Below are positions 35,740 to 46,383 of a DNA stretch of 64,000 nucleotides, one piece after another. The stretch's first letter is position 1, and every line of letters begins with the position of its first letter. The notes under the pieces were generated by a model. It worked only from the letters and a program-made list of their open reading frames with translations. It had not been told where the DNA came from and did not search any database. Location: assembly GCF_040183065.1 (NCBI RefSeq), contig NC_091117.1:103187001-103251000 (forward strand). The letters run 5' to 3'. The stretch comes from Periplaneta americana (lineage: Eukaryota > Arthropoda > Insecta > Blattodea > Blattidae). Position numbers and translations under genes: made by a program.

Positions 35740-37044
35740 CTAAATATTTCGTTTCATATTGTTTGTCTCAGGTTTGTTTTTGTTGAACTGTAGATTTAGT
35801 TTTGGGATTTTTTTCAAACTAAATATTTGAAACGTTGTTTTATCAGTATTTATGGCCATCAAATTGTTGTCAGTCCACTTTTCTAATAGGATCAGAGCCT
35901 TTGCCATTGAAGTTTTGGATTTGACTATTTGTGGGGAAGATGTCCACATGATCATGTCGTCTGCAAAAAGAGCTGTCTTTATTTCTGGGCTTGAAACAGC
36001 TGGGGGGAGATCGTTGATGTAGATGTTAAACAAGGTTGTGCTCAGTACTGCACCTTGTGGGAGGCCCATTTTTATTTGTCGGAATTTGGAAGTACTGTCA
36101 TTGTATTTTGTAGCACAGAAACGCTGGGAAAGGACGTGAGTGATCCAGTTTAGCATGTTGTTTTGAATGCCTATTTTTGTGAGTTTTTCAAGTAGTTTAT
36201 ACCTCCATACTGAATCGTATGCTTTTTCAAAATCAATTAAAACTGATAGCGTATCTTGATTTTTGTTGAAAGATTCTTTGACATCTTGGGAGAGCTGAAT
36301 TGTATTTTCTTTTGTAGATAGGTGTTGTCTGGATCCTGTTTGTGCTGCTGTTAGTATGTTATTACTTTCTAAGAACCAATTTAACCTCGCTGAAATCATA
36401 CGTTCTGCTGTTTTTGCAATGACACTTGTTAAAGAAATTGGTCTGTAATTATGTATATCATCACCTGTCTTGCCTTTTTTTAGAATAGGGATAATTATTG
36501 CTTTTTTCCACTCTGTAGGTACATTAGAAGTCCATGATAGGTTAAATAATTTCAGTAGTGCATTTCTTCCCTTTTGTCCAAGATGTTTCAGAAATTCTGC
36601 ATGTATTTTATCAGGTCCAGGAGATTTTTTATCTTTTAACTCATGGATTGCAGAATCTAGTTCTCTTATGGTGAATTCTTTGCGGAATATATCGTTTGTT
36701 TGTTCTTGACACTTCTTAAATTTTTTTAGATCTTTTTTGATCTGCCTTTGCATCTTTTTAGCTTCAGGAGAAAGTTTATGTTGAGAGCTATAATGCTTAT
36801 TAAAGGCTTCGGCAATAGAGCTGCTGGAAGTGAACGTTTTCCCATTAAATTTGAGTGGTTCTTTCCTCGTTTCTCTCTGACATGTGATTTTATTTACATA
36901 TCTGTATACTTTTTTTGCATCTTTTCTATAATCAGCTTTTTCGATAAATTCACTGAATGCGTTTTTCTTGGCTACATAGATTTCTTGTTTTAACTTTGCT
37001 GCCTTTCTTCGCCATTCTTGTGTATCTATTGGGTTGTTGGACAA
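35740..37044 (-). CDS. I-like element: reverse transcriptase domain (434-codon open frame)
   Basis: Open frame of 434 codons. KKSPGPDKIHAEFLKHLGQK and NYRPISLTSVIAKTAERMIS (fingers), then LIDFEKAYDSVW (first catalytic Asp), GLPQGAVLSTTLFNIYINDL (template grip) and ALFADDMIMW (catalytic Asp pair). The frame ends at 35740 near LQFNKNKPETNN; the thumb continues in another frame at 35246-35614 (NITYKTFIKPILLYNAEVLI). It uses target-nick priming to copy its RNA. It is the best-preserved retroelement RT in the window outside the Gypsy element, but the full protein is broken. Confidence 0.85.
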   Translation of the reverse strand: MSNNPIDTQEWRRKAAKLKQEIYVAKKNAFSEFIEKADYRKDAKKVYRYVNKITCQRETRKEPLKFNGKTFTSSSSIAEAFNKHYSSQHKLSPEAKKMQRQIKKDLKKFKKCQEQTNDIFRKEFTIRELDSAIHELKDKKSPGPDKIHAEFLKHLGQKGRNALLKLFNLSWTSNVPTEWKKAIIIPILKKGKTGDDIHNYRPISLTSVIAKTAERMISARLNWFLESNNILTAAQTGSRQHLSTKENTIQLSQDVKESFNKNQDTLSVLIDFEKAYDSVWRYKLLEKLTKIGIQNNMLNWITHVLSQRFCATKYNDSTSKFRQIKMGLPQGAVLSTTLFNIYINDLPPAVSSPEIKTALFADDMIMWTSSPQIVKSKTSMAKALILLEKWTDNNLMAINTDKTTFQIFSLKKIPKLNLQFNKNKPETNNMKRNI

Positions 37045-37079
37045 TTCTGCTTTTTTCCTTGCTATGTCCCTTTCTTTTT

Positions 37080-38091
37080 TTAACTTTGATAGATCTGCAT
37101 TCCAAAGGGTTTATAGTTTTTAATTTGTCCTCTTGGAATCCAATTTTTTGCTGCTTCGAGAGTTATGTTTGAGATTGTATTGTTGAGTTTATCTGTACAT
37201 ACTTCGTATTGAATGGAGTATAATTTTTGTTCGGTCTCTTCTGTAAATTTTGCCCAATTAGCTTTTCTAAAATTCCAAGAGTATTTTGGTTTTGGTTTGC
37301 TATTATTTTGTTTGTCCTGATGTATTATGGATGCAATAACTGCTCTATGATCTGATCCTAGGTCTTCAATGATTTCACGTGTAGTCTTATCTTGCAAATC
37401 TGATGATACTAACAGGAGGTCTGGGTTTGTACACTGACCATTATAATGTAAGTATGTAGGACAATTGTCGTTCCTGTAAATAAGTTCTAAAGTGCTTGAA
37501 TTTAATAGATCTTCAATAGTTTTGCCACTAGCATTATAGTCTTTGTATCCCCATTTAGGTGAATGACCATTAAAATCGCCAATCAAAATCGTTTTTCAGT
37601 GTATATTTATTATATTCAGACAAGGGTTGTTATTAGGTGGATTGTATATTCCATATATGGTGTAATGTGAATTTCCTTTCCTGATTTCAATTTGGATAAT
37701 TTCTACTTTGTCTTCTTGTTGCATTTCCTTTATAACTTTAAATTTTGATAAAATGTTTATTCTAACACCTGCAAGAATTCCACTAGCTACTTGACGTGAT
37801 TTGGGGAGAATATATACTGTATATATTGAATCCAGAAATTTGAAAGTATTCCAGTTGATCTCTTGATACATTTGCTTCTTGTATAATAAATACATCTATC
37901 CCTTTTTCCTCTATGATTGTTTGTAGTTCGGCTTTTTTGCTCTGTGTAACATCTCCTGCGTTCCATTGGAGAATTTTAAGGATGTTCTGTAAATGACGTC
38001 CTGCAGATATCCCCGCCCGGAGATCCGAATGGGGGACTATTTTACCTCCGGAAAACTTATCTGAAGGATTTGCCATTAGGTTAATTAGCAT
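37080..38091 (-). pseudogene. I-like element: endonuclease domain
   Basis: First ATG at 38091. LKILQWNAGDVTQSKKAELQ and IDVFIIQEANVS are the N-terminal endonuclease motifs (W-N and Q-E). The reading changes frame near 37880, then ILAGVRINI and YTIYGIYNPPNNN. After an in-frame TGA near 37596-37611, LIGDFNGHSPKWGY and DLGSDHRAVIASI follow; GDFN and SDH carry the metal and catalytic residues. The endonuclease nicks target DNA to prime reverse transcription. At least one frameshift and one stop inactivate it. Confidence 0.82.
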
Positions 38092-38421
38092 AAGTGTAAC
38101 CGTTTTTTAAGTGGACACCAATTTTTTGTTTGTAATGGTGGTTACATCACCCACTCACGTAAGCCCCCAGTGTGACTGTCGTTGGTTAATGGGTCCATTG
38201 GACCTTTGATAATAAAAAGGAGATTTAACCCATACAAGATGCACTAAATATGTTTTAAAGTTCATTTTTTTATTTTGTTAAGTATCGGCATTTTTTCATA
38301 TTTTTTTAAGCCACAATAGGGGTATTATGGTGTTTTTATGGTAAGTTTACCGCAATTTGCAATACATGTCCAGTTTCCACACATAGGCCTACTTTTATCA
38401 TATCTTACTTATACGATACAT

Positions 38422-40557
38422 GTTGTTGATGTTGTTTTCTAATGCCAGGCATTTGACATTAAAGTCATTTGACCTCTTGCACTCCAATATTTTTCAAAGA
38501 TATTGTCATGGTCAGCCACTGAAGCACAGATTTTGAGGTGTTCCGAATCCGTTTCTTGGTTTGAGTTGCACTGTGAGTAGTTAGGGGATTGATATATTCC
38601 AATTCTATGCAAGTGTTTGGCCAAACAGTCATGGCCTGTTGCCAATCTAAATGCAGCTACAGATGATTTGCGTGGTAAATCGGGAATTAACTGTGGATTA
38701 TGATGCAGAGAGTTCCATTTATTCCCTTGGTATTGTGTTATCAAATTTTGTTTGTTGAAGTCTTAACCATGTAAATTTAATAAATCTTTTCACAGAGTAA
38801 TACGTAGATTTAGTAACAGGTCTGTAAGTAGCAGTGCTGCCCTTCTTTGCTAAAGCATCCGCATTCTCGTTTTGCAGGATTACACAATGGGATGGTATCC
38901 ATTGCAATACAATTCTTTTATTGAGTGTTACTAATTGAAAGAGCATTTTAGTTATTTCTGCTGTTTGAGATGAAGGTGTGTGTCTAGACACTATTGATAG
39001 AATAGCTGCTTTGGAGTCTGACAATATAACTGCATTCTTAAATGTGTTGATGTGGCATAGAAGATTCCTGAGACTTTCACTTATTGCAATGATTTCTCCA
39101 TCAAAACTTGTTGTTCCATATCCAAGAGATATATAAAGTGAGAAGAGACAGCACGTAACACCTGCAGCGGCACCTTGTTCCCTGGAAATCAAAGATCCGT
39201 CAGTGTATAAATGAAGCCAGTTTTGTGGAGGGTAGTTAATATTAATTGTCTCTAAAGACAATTGTTTCAGTATTTCAGTTTTTACTTCTGATTTCAATAT
39301 TTCTTTTAAATTTATATTATGCTTTATATCTAATAGAGTTAAAGGGTTTGGTTTAATTTGTAAGTTTTCTTTTAAATTCGGGATGTTGATTTTCTGTTTT
39401 AATTCTTGAACAATGGATATGAAACTTTTTTGAGTTTTTAATCTACAGAGAGGACTGTATGAATTCCAATTGTTTCCTGGTAATCTGATAAGTTTTTCAT
39501 ATTGGATCAGTGCTTTTTCTTTTATTGTCATTTTGATGCTGTTAATGTTAGTGAGGAATCTCATAGAATCTATTGGAGTTGTTTTGATTCCACCAGTAAT
39601 GAGTCTGAGAGCTTGGTTTTGAACACGTTCTATTTCGTTTATGAAAGGTGAAGTAATTAAAATTTCTCCGCAGTATGTCAGCACTGGCTGTATAAACATT
39701 TTGTATGTAATGTTCAAAGTATTTCTAGAGCATCCCCATTTCTTTCCTGCTAGTCTTTTTAGAAGGGAGAATCTTTTACGAGCTTTTTCAGAAATATATT
39801 TCAAATGGTTGCTCCATGTTAACTTACTGTCAAAAATAATTCCTAGATATTTGGATTCATAAGTCCTAGGAAGGTGTTGGCCATTGTATTGGATATTGAA
39901 TTCTCTTTCTTTTTTACCAAGTGAAAATATTTGGTAGTTACTTTTGCTTAAATTGAGTGTCATCAAATTTGATGCATTCCATTTATGTAGTTGATTTAGA
40001 GCTTTAAGAGCAGAATTTTGAATTTTGTCTCTATGTCTGTGAGATCCGGAAGTCCACAAAACGATATCATCTGCAAATAGTGCTGTTTTCATGTTTGTTT
40101 CCTCTAATAGGGAGAGTAAGTCATTTATATAAATATTGAATAAAGTTGTGCTGAGGACAGTACCCTGGGGTAGACCTCGATATGTTTGTAACTAGAGAGT
40201 GAGTTATTGAATTAGGAGCAATGAAGCTTTGACTAAGGAATTTTGATATCCATTTGAACATATTGCTGGAAATACCTAATTTCTGGAGTTTTAATAATAA
40301 TTTATTTCTCCAAGCAGAGTCATATGCTAATTGAAAGTCAATACATATTGTCAAGGTAACTTCTTTCTTGTTAAAACTGTCTTTTATTTCTTGGCCGAGG
40401 CATATGACTTGTTCATTGGTAGAGTGTAGGTGTCAAAAGCCAGCGTGTCTTGGTGATAAAAGATTTTGGGATTCTAAATACCAAGTTAATCTGTTAGAGA
40501 TCACTGACTCCAAAGTTTTTGCTGTCACACTTAATAGTGCTATTGGTCGATAACTGT
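38422..40557 (-). mobile_element. 5'-truncated I-like retrotransposon with 12-bp duplication
   Basis: TATACGATACAT is duplicated at 38410-38421 and 40558-40569. The element is minus strand and starts inside the RT (NSYRPIALLSVTAKTLES at 40557). The frame breaks near 40350 and 40200; then 40092-38719 is one open frame of 457 codons with ALFADDIVLW, YLGIIFDSKLTW, the thumb, and RNase H (HLYTDGSLISREQG, SFDGEIIAISESL, ILSDSKAAILSI, IPSHC). The tail at 38744-38439 has FRLATGHDCLAKHLHRIGI and a Cys/His knot. The 3' end is (AAC)n. It is inserted in the left arm of the large inverted repeat; the flanking arm sequence rejoins perfectly across it. Confidence 0.93.
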
Positions 40558-40589
40558 TATACGATACATTTAATGCACTTAAATGGTCA

Positions 40590-40806
40590 TGGCTAACGAG
40601 AAAGACAGGCTTCGGCATGAATCGGAGTCACGTGGTTATCATAGTCTAATCATGACCATCTTGACAATTGCCTAATATAAATACATGTTCAATTTATATA
40701 TTAAATTCATGTTAAACGTGCATTTACATATAAACTTGTTCAATGTTGGCCATGTTATGACTAAGAATGTGATGTTGCGCCGTAGCCTGTCTTTCTTGTT
40801 TAGACA
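40590..40806. repeat. MITE family X, copy 2
   Basis: Ends GGCTAACGAGAAAGACAGGC and, complemented, GTCTAAACAAGAAAGACAGG. About 217 bp, closely similar to 28801-29026 along its length. It sits at the inner edge of the left arm, in the spacer of the large inverted-repeat element. Noncoding. Confidence 0.78.
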
Positions 40807-41826
40807 CGTTACTACTAATATGACGTATGTGCGAACAAATGAATATACAGGTTTGATGAAGAAATTTTAATTTCAATTAAATAAATTGTACTTATATTGT
40901 AGTTGTAAAATCAATACCAATCTGACAACGAAATTCTCATTAGGTTTTCAGATAACAAAATCAGAGCAGGATGGCAAATAACAAACAAGAAAACACCATC
41001 TGAACATTGCTATTGAAATTGATGGCACTATGCCTACAAAGTCCACCGAAGTAGTAAATCAGTTGAATGAATAGTTTGCAAATATTTTCATTGCCATTGT
41101 GCTCAAATTGTGAGCATTCTTTTAGGTCTAGGATTGGTACATGGGGGATGACAAGTAATGTAAGTTTAATATTCCACAGAAGTTTCTTGCTTTCAGTATC
41201 CATTAACATAGGCCTACACTCTTCAAAATGAAGTGAAAAAATGCGATAAATTATTGTAGGCCTATAAATAAAAATAATCGAAACTTTTGTTCATTAAATC
41301 TAATCTTCTAAAACTTATTAGCTATTTTGTACTCCTGAAAGAAAGAAAAAATACAATACGTAAAGTGGACAATTAGACCTAGAGACAAATAACCTGTATT
41401 ACTTTAAAAATAATATTACATCAATTTTACATGTTTATCCACATGTATTTAAACTATTCTTTCTGATATACAAATAAGTAACTGATAACCTATAAGTGTT
41501 TTAGAGAACATAATACTACTGTGTTGGTTATGATTATGAGTCATGACTTTATGACCTCTCTTGATCTTTAGGAAATCTGAATAACTACAGACTCGAAGAG
41601 ATTTTAGTTTGTTGTTACTATAGTTGTTACTACATTATACACATTTATTTTATTCAGAGACATTATTAAAAAGTTATTAACAACCCACGCCCTTTTCATA
41701 AGAATGTGCTGGTATTAGCAATATTGGTCTATGGTAGCAATCCTATGATCTTTTGCTACAATTTATTTGTTAATTGAAATTAAAATTTCTTTATCAAATC
41801 TGTGTATGCACGTACATCATATTAGC
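40807..41826. other. Spacer of the large inverted-repeat element
   Basis: AT-rich, no recognised coding region. The 82-codon minus frame at 40961-41209 shows no known motif. If the inverted-repeat element ever encoded a transposase, its remains would be here, but none is visible. Confidence 0.5.
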
Positions 41827-42522
41827 AGTAAGTGCATGTAAATGTATTGTATAAATAGGGTAAGTTGGAAGTAGGTCTATGTGTGGAAACTGGACATATA
41901 TTGCAAATTGCGGTAAACTTATAAAAAACCATAATACCCCTATCGTGGCTTAAAATTATAAAAAATACCGATACTTAAGGAAATAAAAAGTGAACTTCAA
42001 AATATATTCAGTGCACCTCGTATGAGTTAAGTCTTCTTTTTTATTATCAAGTCTACATCAGGTGTCGAGGTTACCCTAATTTATGGTATGGAAAATAGTT
42101 AATTTCTGAGGAAATAGTGTGGAGTACGCCACTCGATAAGATCTGCTATAAAAATTATTACCCTCCCTCCCCCCCCCCCCAGACTAAGACTTAAATGATG
42201 TCTTTGTTTTTGAGGCTACTAATATTGATTTTTTTTCACAGGAAATACGTAGAGTTCAAACGACGCATAACTATATTTTTAAATAAACTGAATTTGCCAT
42301 CCAGATTCGAAAAATTATATTTCTCAAACTATGATTCACTTGCAAGTAAGAAGCGAAAGGATTTAAGTTTATTCTCAATTTCTCCAACTTAAAATTTTTT
42401 CAGATTAACTGGATGTAAACGCAGTAGCGGCTGGTATCAAAATAATGAGTGTGCTACAATCTCTATATAGGCCTTGGCCTACTGTATACACTTATATGTA
42501 TTTATCTTAATTTGAGACTCAC

Positions 42523-45430
42523 CTAATGACGAAATATGAAGTCCATACGACGATCTTTCCTACTGCAAAACTTGTCGATTACCCTGGTGTTAAACCCCTC
42601 CATCTTGGACATCATTCTCTTTTCTCTTGACAGCATTGCAAGAGCAGTGAGACGATCCTGGGACATAGTGTTCCTTAAAAACGTTTTTATGCGTTTCAAG
42701 CAAGAAAAACATCATTCTGTCTCAGCAGTGGTCATTGGTGTTGTAACCAAAATATTTAATAACTTCGTTACTTCACAGAATGGATCCTGTAAATTGTTGG
42801 AGACTATGTATCGCAACAATTGAACAGCTCCATCTATATTTCGGAAGTCTGGTCTTACATACAGAACTCCAAGTTGTGTCTTTAACACTCTTTTGTTAAG
42901 TACAGTATAGCTGTTGACAGCAACTTCAAGTTCGCGTTCGGGAAAATTACGCGAAAAACTGTCAAAAAATTTGCTGTTTAACAATTTTTCTGCATCTAGG
43001 TGACTTAAAGACTGGAAACGGTGAGTAGCTTCCTGAATTATATAGTCACATACTTCCTTGGCTTCAATTTGCTGGGGTTTCATTTTCTGTCATTTGCTGG
43101 TCGATTCAGGAGGAACCTCAAATAAACAGTCTGTTGTATCTCTGATGTTACCAACGCATTGAATGAACATTGACACTGCATTTTTCACTCTCACTGCATT
43201 GGTCGATCTCAACTGCAATTGATTATATAGAATGTCAACATGTGGCATTATTTTGCGAAAAAATTCCAGCCACGAAAGAAAATTCTTATCTTCCAGATAA
43301 CGTCGAAGACCGTTAGCTTCCAAACTAGTTCTATCATGGGCACAATCTTCCAGTTTCTCGAAACACTTCAATAATTCTTCCCGGTTTTCGTACACAACAC
43401 CGACAGTTCTTGATCTGAAGTTCCACCTGGTTCCAGAACCACTAGGAATCCTGTTAGATGACACAGATTCCAATGCAGCCAATCGTTGTGGCGATCTTGA
43501 AAAAAATGAAGGAAAAGCAGACAAATTAAGAAAAAATAGCCTCGCTGATTTAGTTTGTGAGGCTGCTCACTCCTTCACTAAATTTAATTGGTGAGCATAG
43601 CAGTGAATAAACACGGCAAATGGATACTGAGTTTTTATTTTAGCTTGCACTCCACCAGTTGCTCCACTCATCACTGATGCTCCATCATAAGTCTGCGCAA
43701 TAACTTTCTCAGGCTTATCTTTGAACAAGCCCTGTAGTACACTCAAAATGCATTCAGAAATTGCATCTGCATTTTGTCTCTCTGGTTTCAAAAACCCCCT
43801 AAATCTTTCACACGGAACACCCCTATTCACATATCGAAACATCAATACTAACTGTGATTGGTGAGAAACATTGGTGGTTTCATCTGCCATAACAGCAACA
43901 AAGTCTGCTTGATTAATTTCTTCCACTATCACTTCACGACAAACTTCCAACATGTAATCCAATAGTTCATTCTGGATTGTTTTGGAGGTCCCTTTGAAAA
44001 CATGGTTGGAGTCCATATGTTCCTTCACAGCACTGTCTATACTTGACATGAAGTCAATTAATCCTAAGAATATTCCTGGATTTTCAGAAGATTCGGATTC
44101 ATCATGCCCTGTCAATGCAAGCTCTAAAGCACCGCAAAATTTAATGCAGTCGATTATTCGAGAGAGCACGTACCTATTTCTTTCAACTTGCTGATTGTGC
44201 TTCCATTTGGCATCCTGATAGGCACGACTTAAGGTATGATCATCACACATCGCTACTTTTGCAGCGCTGCAGTACAAAAAACTGTGCAACTCTTGTACTG
44301 TGACGTGTGAACAACGGTGCAACCCGAAAAGTAGCGGCTGCCGAACCTGCTGCCCGCTACTTTTCCATGCTGCGCGCAACTTAAAAATAGCGACATGTGA
44401 GCAGGGTTCTCAGGGTTGCAGCCGCAGCATTTTTGATATCGATTTTGTTGAAACTTTTGCTGCAGTTGCAACCAGTGTTACCATCCAAATGTGTCAATGA
44501 TACTTTTATTGTTTGGATATATTTTAATGTTAAATGTGATGAAAATAAATTATTTGTAACAGTTATTAAATACACAACACAGTCTGAGCATAATTGGTGA
44601 CGATATAATTCATTTTTTAAATTTTCCGTAGCGTAGTTCCAAACAGGAGGGTTGCCAACATTGATTGCGTGAATATACTGTTGGTTATCATTTAAGTATA
44701 TGGGCGTTTTTAAAAGCTTTATAGTAAAAATAATGTCAATTTCTGAATACTAGATACGACAGAAAAGCAAATAATAGATAAGGAAGCTTTCGCATGAGTT
44801 TCTTAATAATGCGAACATAACCGCAAAATGTATATTGAGAAGTCAACACGGAGATGGGAACCTGCAGCATGACAGCGGCTGCAAAAGTAGTGCCTTGCAT
44901 GTGAACAGACTCGCAACCTCCAGTTGCAACTTTTGCAGCACTCAGGTTGCGCAGCACGAAAAGTAGCGTGCAGCGCGCTACTTTTGGCTTACGTGTGAAC
45001 ACGACACGCAACTTTTGTAGCTGCAGTATAAAAGTAGCGCTGCAAAAGTAGCAACGTGTGACCGTACCTTTAGCTGTGTTGTAATGTTTACATTGCCTAG
45101 GGCACTTAAATCTAATAGATTATTTAAATGTTTAACATTTCCTTTGTGTTTATTAATTAGAGCATTAAGATGCCCTAGATCAGTCACTCCCATTGTGCTC
45201 CAGCAGTCACTGTTTCCAAAAAGGAGTCATGGAAAACAGAAGAGTGCATTTCTTTCTCCACAGCCACATATCCACGTGTTATCATACACTTTGGGGTTAA
45301 ACCGTCTAGTGTACGATAAGTTTTTCCCTCCTTTTGCAGCCTGTAATGTATTTAAATTTGGAGTTTGCCTCCCCATCGCTTTCACTTTTATCTTCTCTTC
45401 CAAAGTCCTTCTAGAGAAAGATAGGTAATT
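42523..45430 (-). pseudogene. hAT transposase, TTF-zinc-finger/DUF4371 type (ZMYM-like), broken
   Basis: The N-terminus (about 45430-45073) has FNPKVYDNTWICGCGERNAL then FCFP-stop-LLF and TMGVTDLGHLNALINKHKGN: a TTF-type zinc finger in which the conserved second Cys is a TGA stop (45227-45229). The MITE at 44232-45069 interrupts the gene. Coding resumes with SRAYQDAKWKHNQQVERNRY and IIDCIKFCGALELALTGHDE, then VAVMADETTNVS with the first catalytic Asp region and QTYDGASVMSG (second Asp). More follows at 43090-43524 and 42712-43083. The C-terminal hAT dimerisation block LRNTMSQDRLTALAMLS ends at a TAG at 42523. At least two frameshifts besides the stop and the insertion. Cut-and-paste transposase in active relatives. 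Confidence 0.88.
44232..45069. mobile_element. PIF/Harbinger-like MITE, copy 1
   Basis: Flanked by TTA (44229-44231 and 45070-45072). Ends AGGTATGATCATCACACATC and, complemented, AGGTACGGTCACACGTTGCT. The ends are rich in GCTACTTTT and its complement AAAAGTAGC (about nine copies in 838 bp), which gives an extended self-complementary structure. A 3-bp TWA duplication and AGG...GTCACAC ends fit PIF/Harbinger nonautonomous elements. It disrupts the hAT transposase just after its zinc finger. Confidence 0.85.
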
Positions 45431-46383
45431 AAACTACTAACTGAATTCATACTACCACACACAGAAAACACGTTGTTGTCAGCCGTAACCGGGAACTGCA
45501 ACTTGCTGCAACCAAAGTTAGCTTGGTGTTCTCGTGAGTGTGTTGAATGCCTTGGTAGATGGCAACAGCAGTCGAACACTTGAATTTTCAAATACATTGT
45601 AAATAGTTCCGAGCTCTTTCACAAACAAGCATTCTTTCATTACGCTTTACTTTTGCAATCTCCAAGCTGTATTGTGCTGAAACTAACTACAGCACTTTCC
45701 CGCGTTAAAATAGCCAATCGGAGCAGTTATTTCAGCTTTGCACATGCGCATAATTGTCTACATTTTCATGTGAAGTTGTGAGTAGCACAACAAATCCCCT
45801 GAGGCATCAAAGAGCGAAGACTAAACACTCTATAACGCGTCATGACTATAACCACGGGAAATTGTCAAATGGCAGATCAAATACTATGGTATTACAAATA
45901 CATTATTCGAGCAAAAATGATCATTGTACTGTAGCACATAAGGACGGGCCGCCCCTATGTAAACGTCTTGTAGGTTCTAAAATAAAATTAATAACCATAT
46001 ATACTTACTGTATGGCATAAAAATATCAAATAAACTACACAGTCTCATTTCTCTGCTGTGTTATCATAATATGATATTATGTACTCTACATACATTTAAC
46101 TTGTCTGCTGCTGGAGTGCTATTGTCACATCAGCTGTTGAGTGTTGACAAAAGAAGTGTTGGAGTTGCGCGACTGTATGTATTAGACTGTGATTGATACA
46201 TTGAATAGTTATGAACAGTATAAAGTAAAATTCGTAACTTACGAAACATATAAAAAATACAGCATAGTCTAAACCTAAAACTCAATACAAATAAAGCAAA
46301 AACTGGTTTACTTTGTGATAGTAACACTACCACTATTCTTACTTATTCACTATTGATACTCATTTCAGTAATATAATGTGTAC

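Larger units (their letters stand above)
34318..38205 (-). mobile_element. Near-full-length I-like non-LTR retrotransposon
   Basis: Minus-strand element with endonuclease, reverse transcriptase, RNase H and a zinc-like tail in that order, ending at about 34318 in an (AAC)n tail. The junctions are defined by comparison with the uninterrupted right arm (about 42040): arm sequence stops at ATGTAAAC near 34317 and resumes at TTGATAATAAAAAGG near 38206. No clean target duplication is seen. The 5' UTR region (about 38092-38205) is GC-richer. Coding is broken by a few stops and shifts only, so the copy is moderately old. Confidence 0.85.
33550..40582. repeat. Left arm of the large inverted repeat (interrupted)
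   Basis: Ancestral arm sequence is 33550-34317, 38206-38421 and 40570-40582. Landmarks: ACAGTCTAATACATACAGTC at 33754, TTTATTTGATATTTTTATGC at 33901, a G-tract at 34200-34210, TAAGTTTACCGCAATTTGCA at about 38342. Interrupted by I-like elements at 34318-38205 and 38422-40557. Confidence 0.85.
42422..45957 (-). mobile_element. hAT transposon with 8-bp target duplication
   Basis: TGTAAACG flanks both ends (42414-42421 and 45958-45965), the 8-bp duplication expected of hAT elements. Ends: CAGTAGCGGCTGGT on the left and, complemented, TAGGGGCGGCCCGTCC on the right. Length 3536 bp, of which 838 bp is a nested MITE. It is inserted in the right arm of the large inverted repeat; the arm rejoins when the element is removed. 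Confidence 0.92.

Noticed and set aside
40961..41209. 82-codon minus-strand frame in the inverted-repeat spacer
   Set aside because: Considered as a transposase remnant, but no catalytic or zinc motif is visible.
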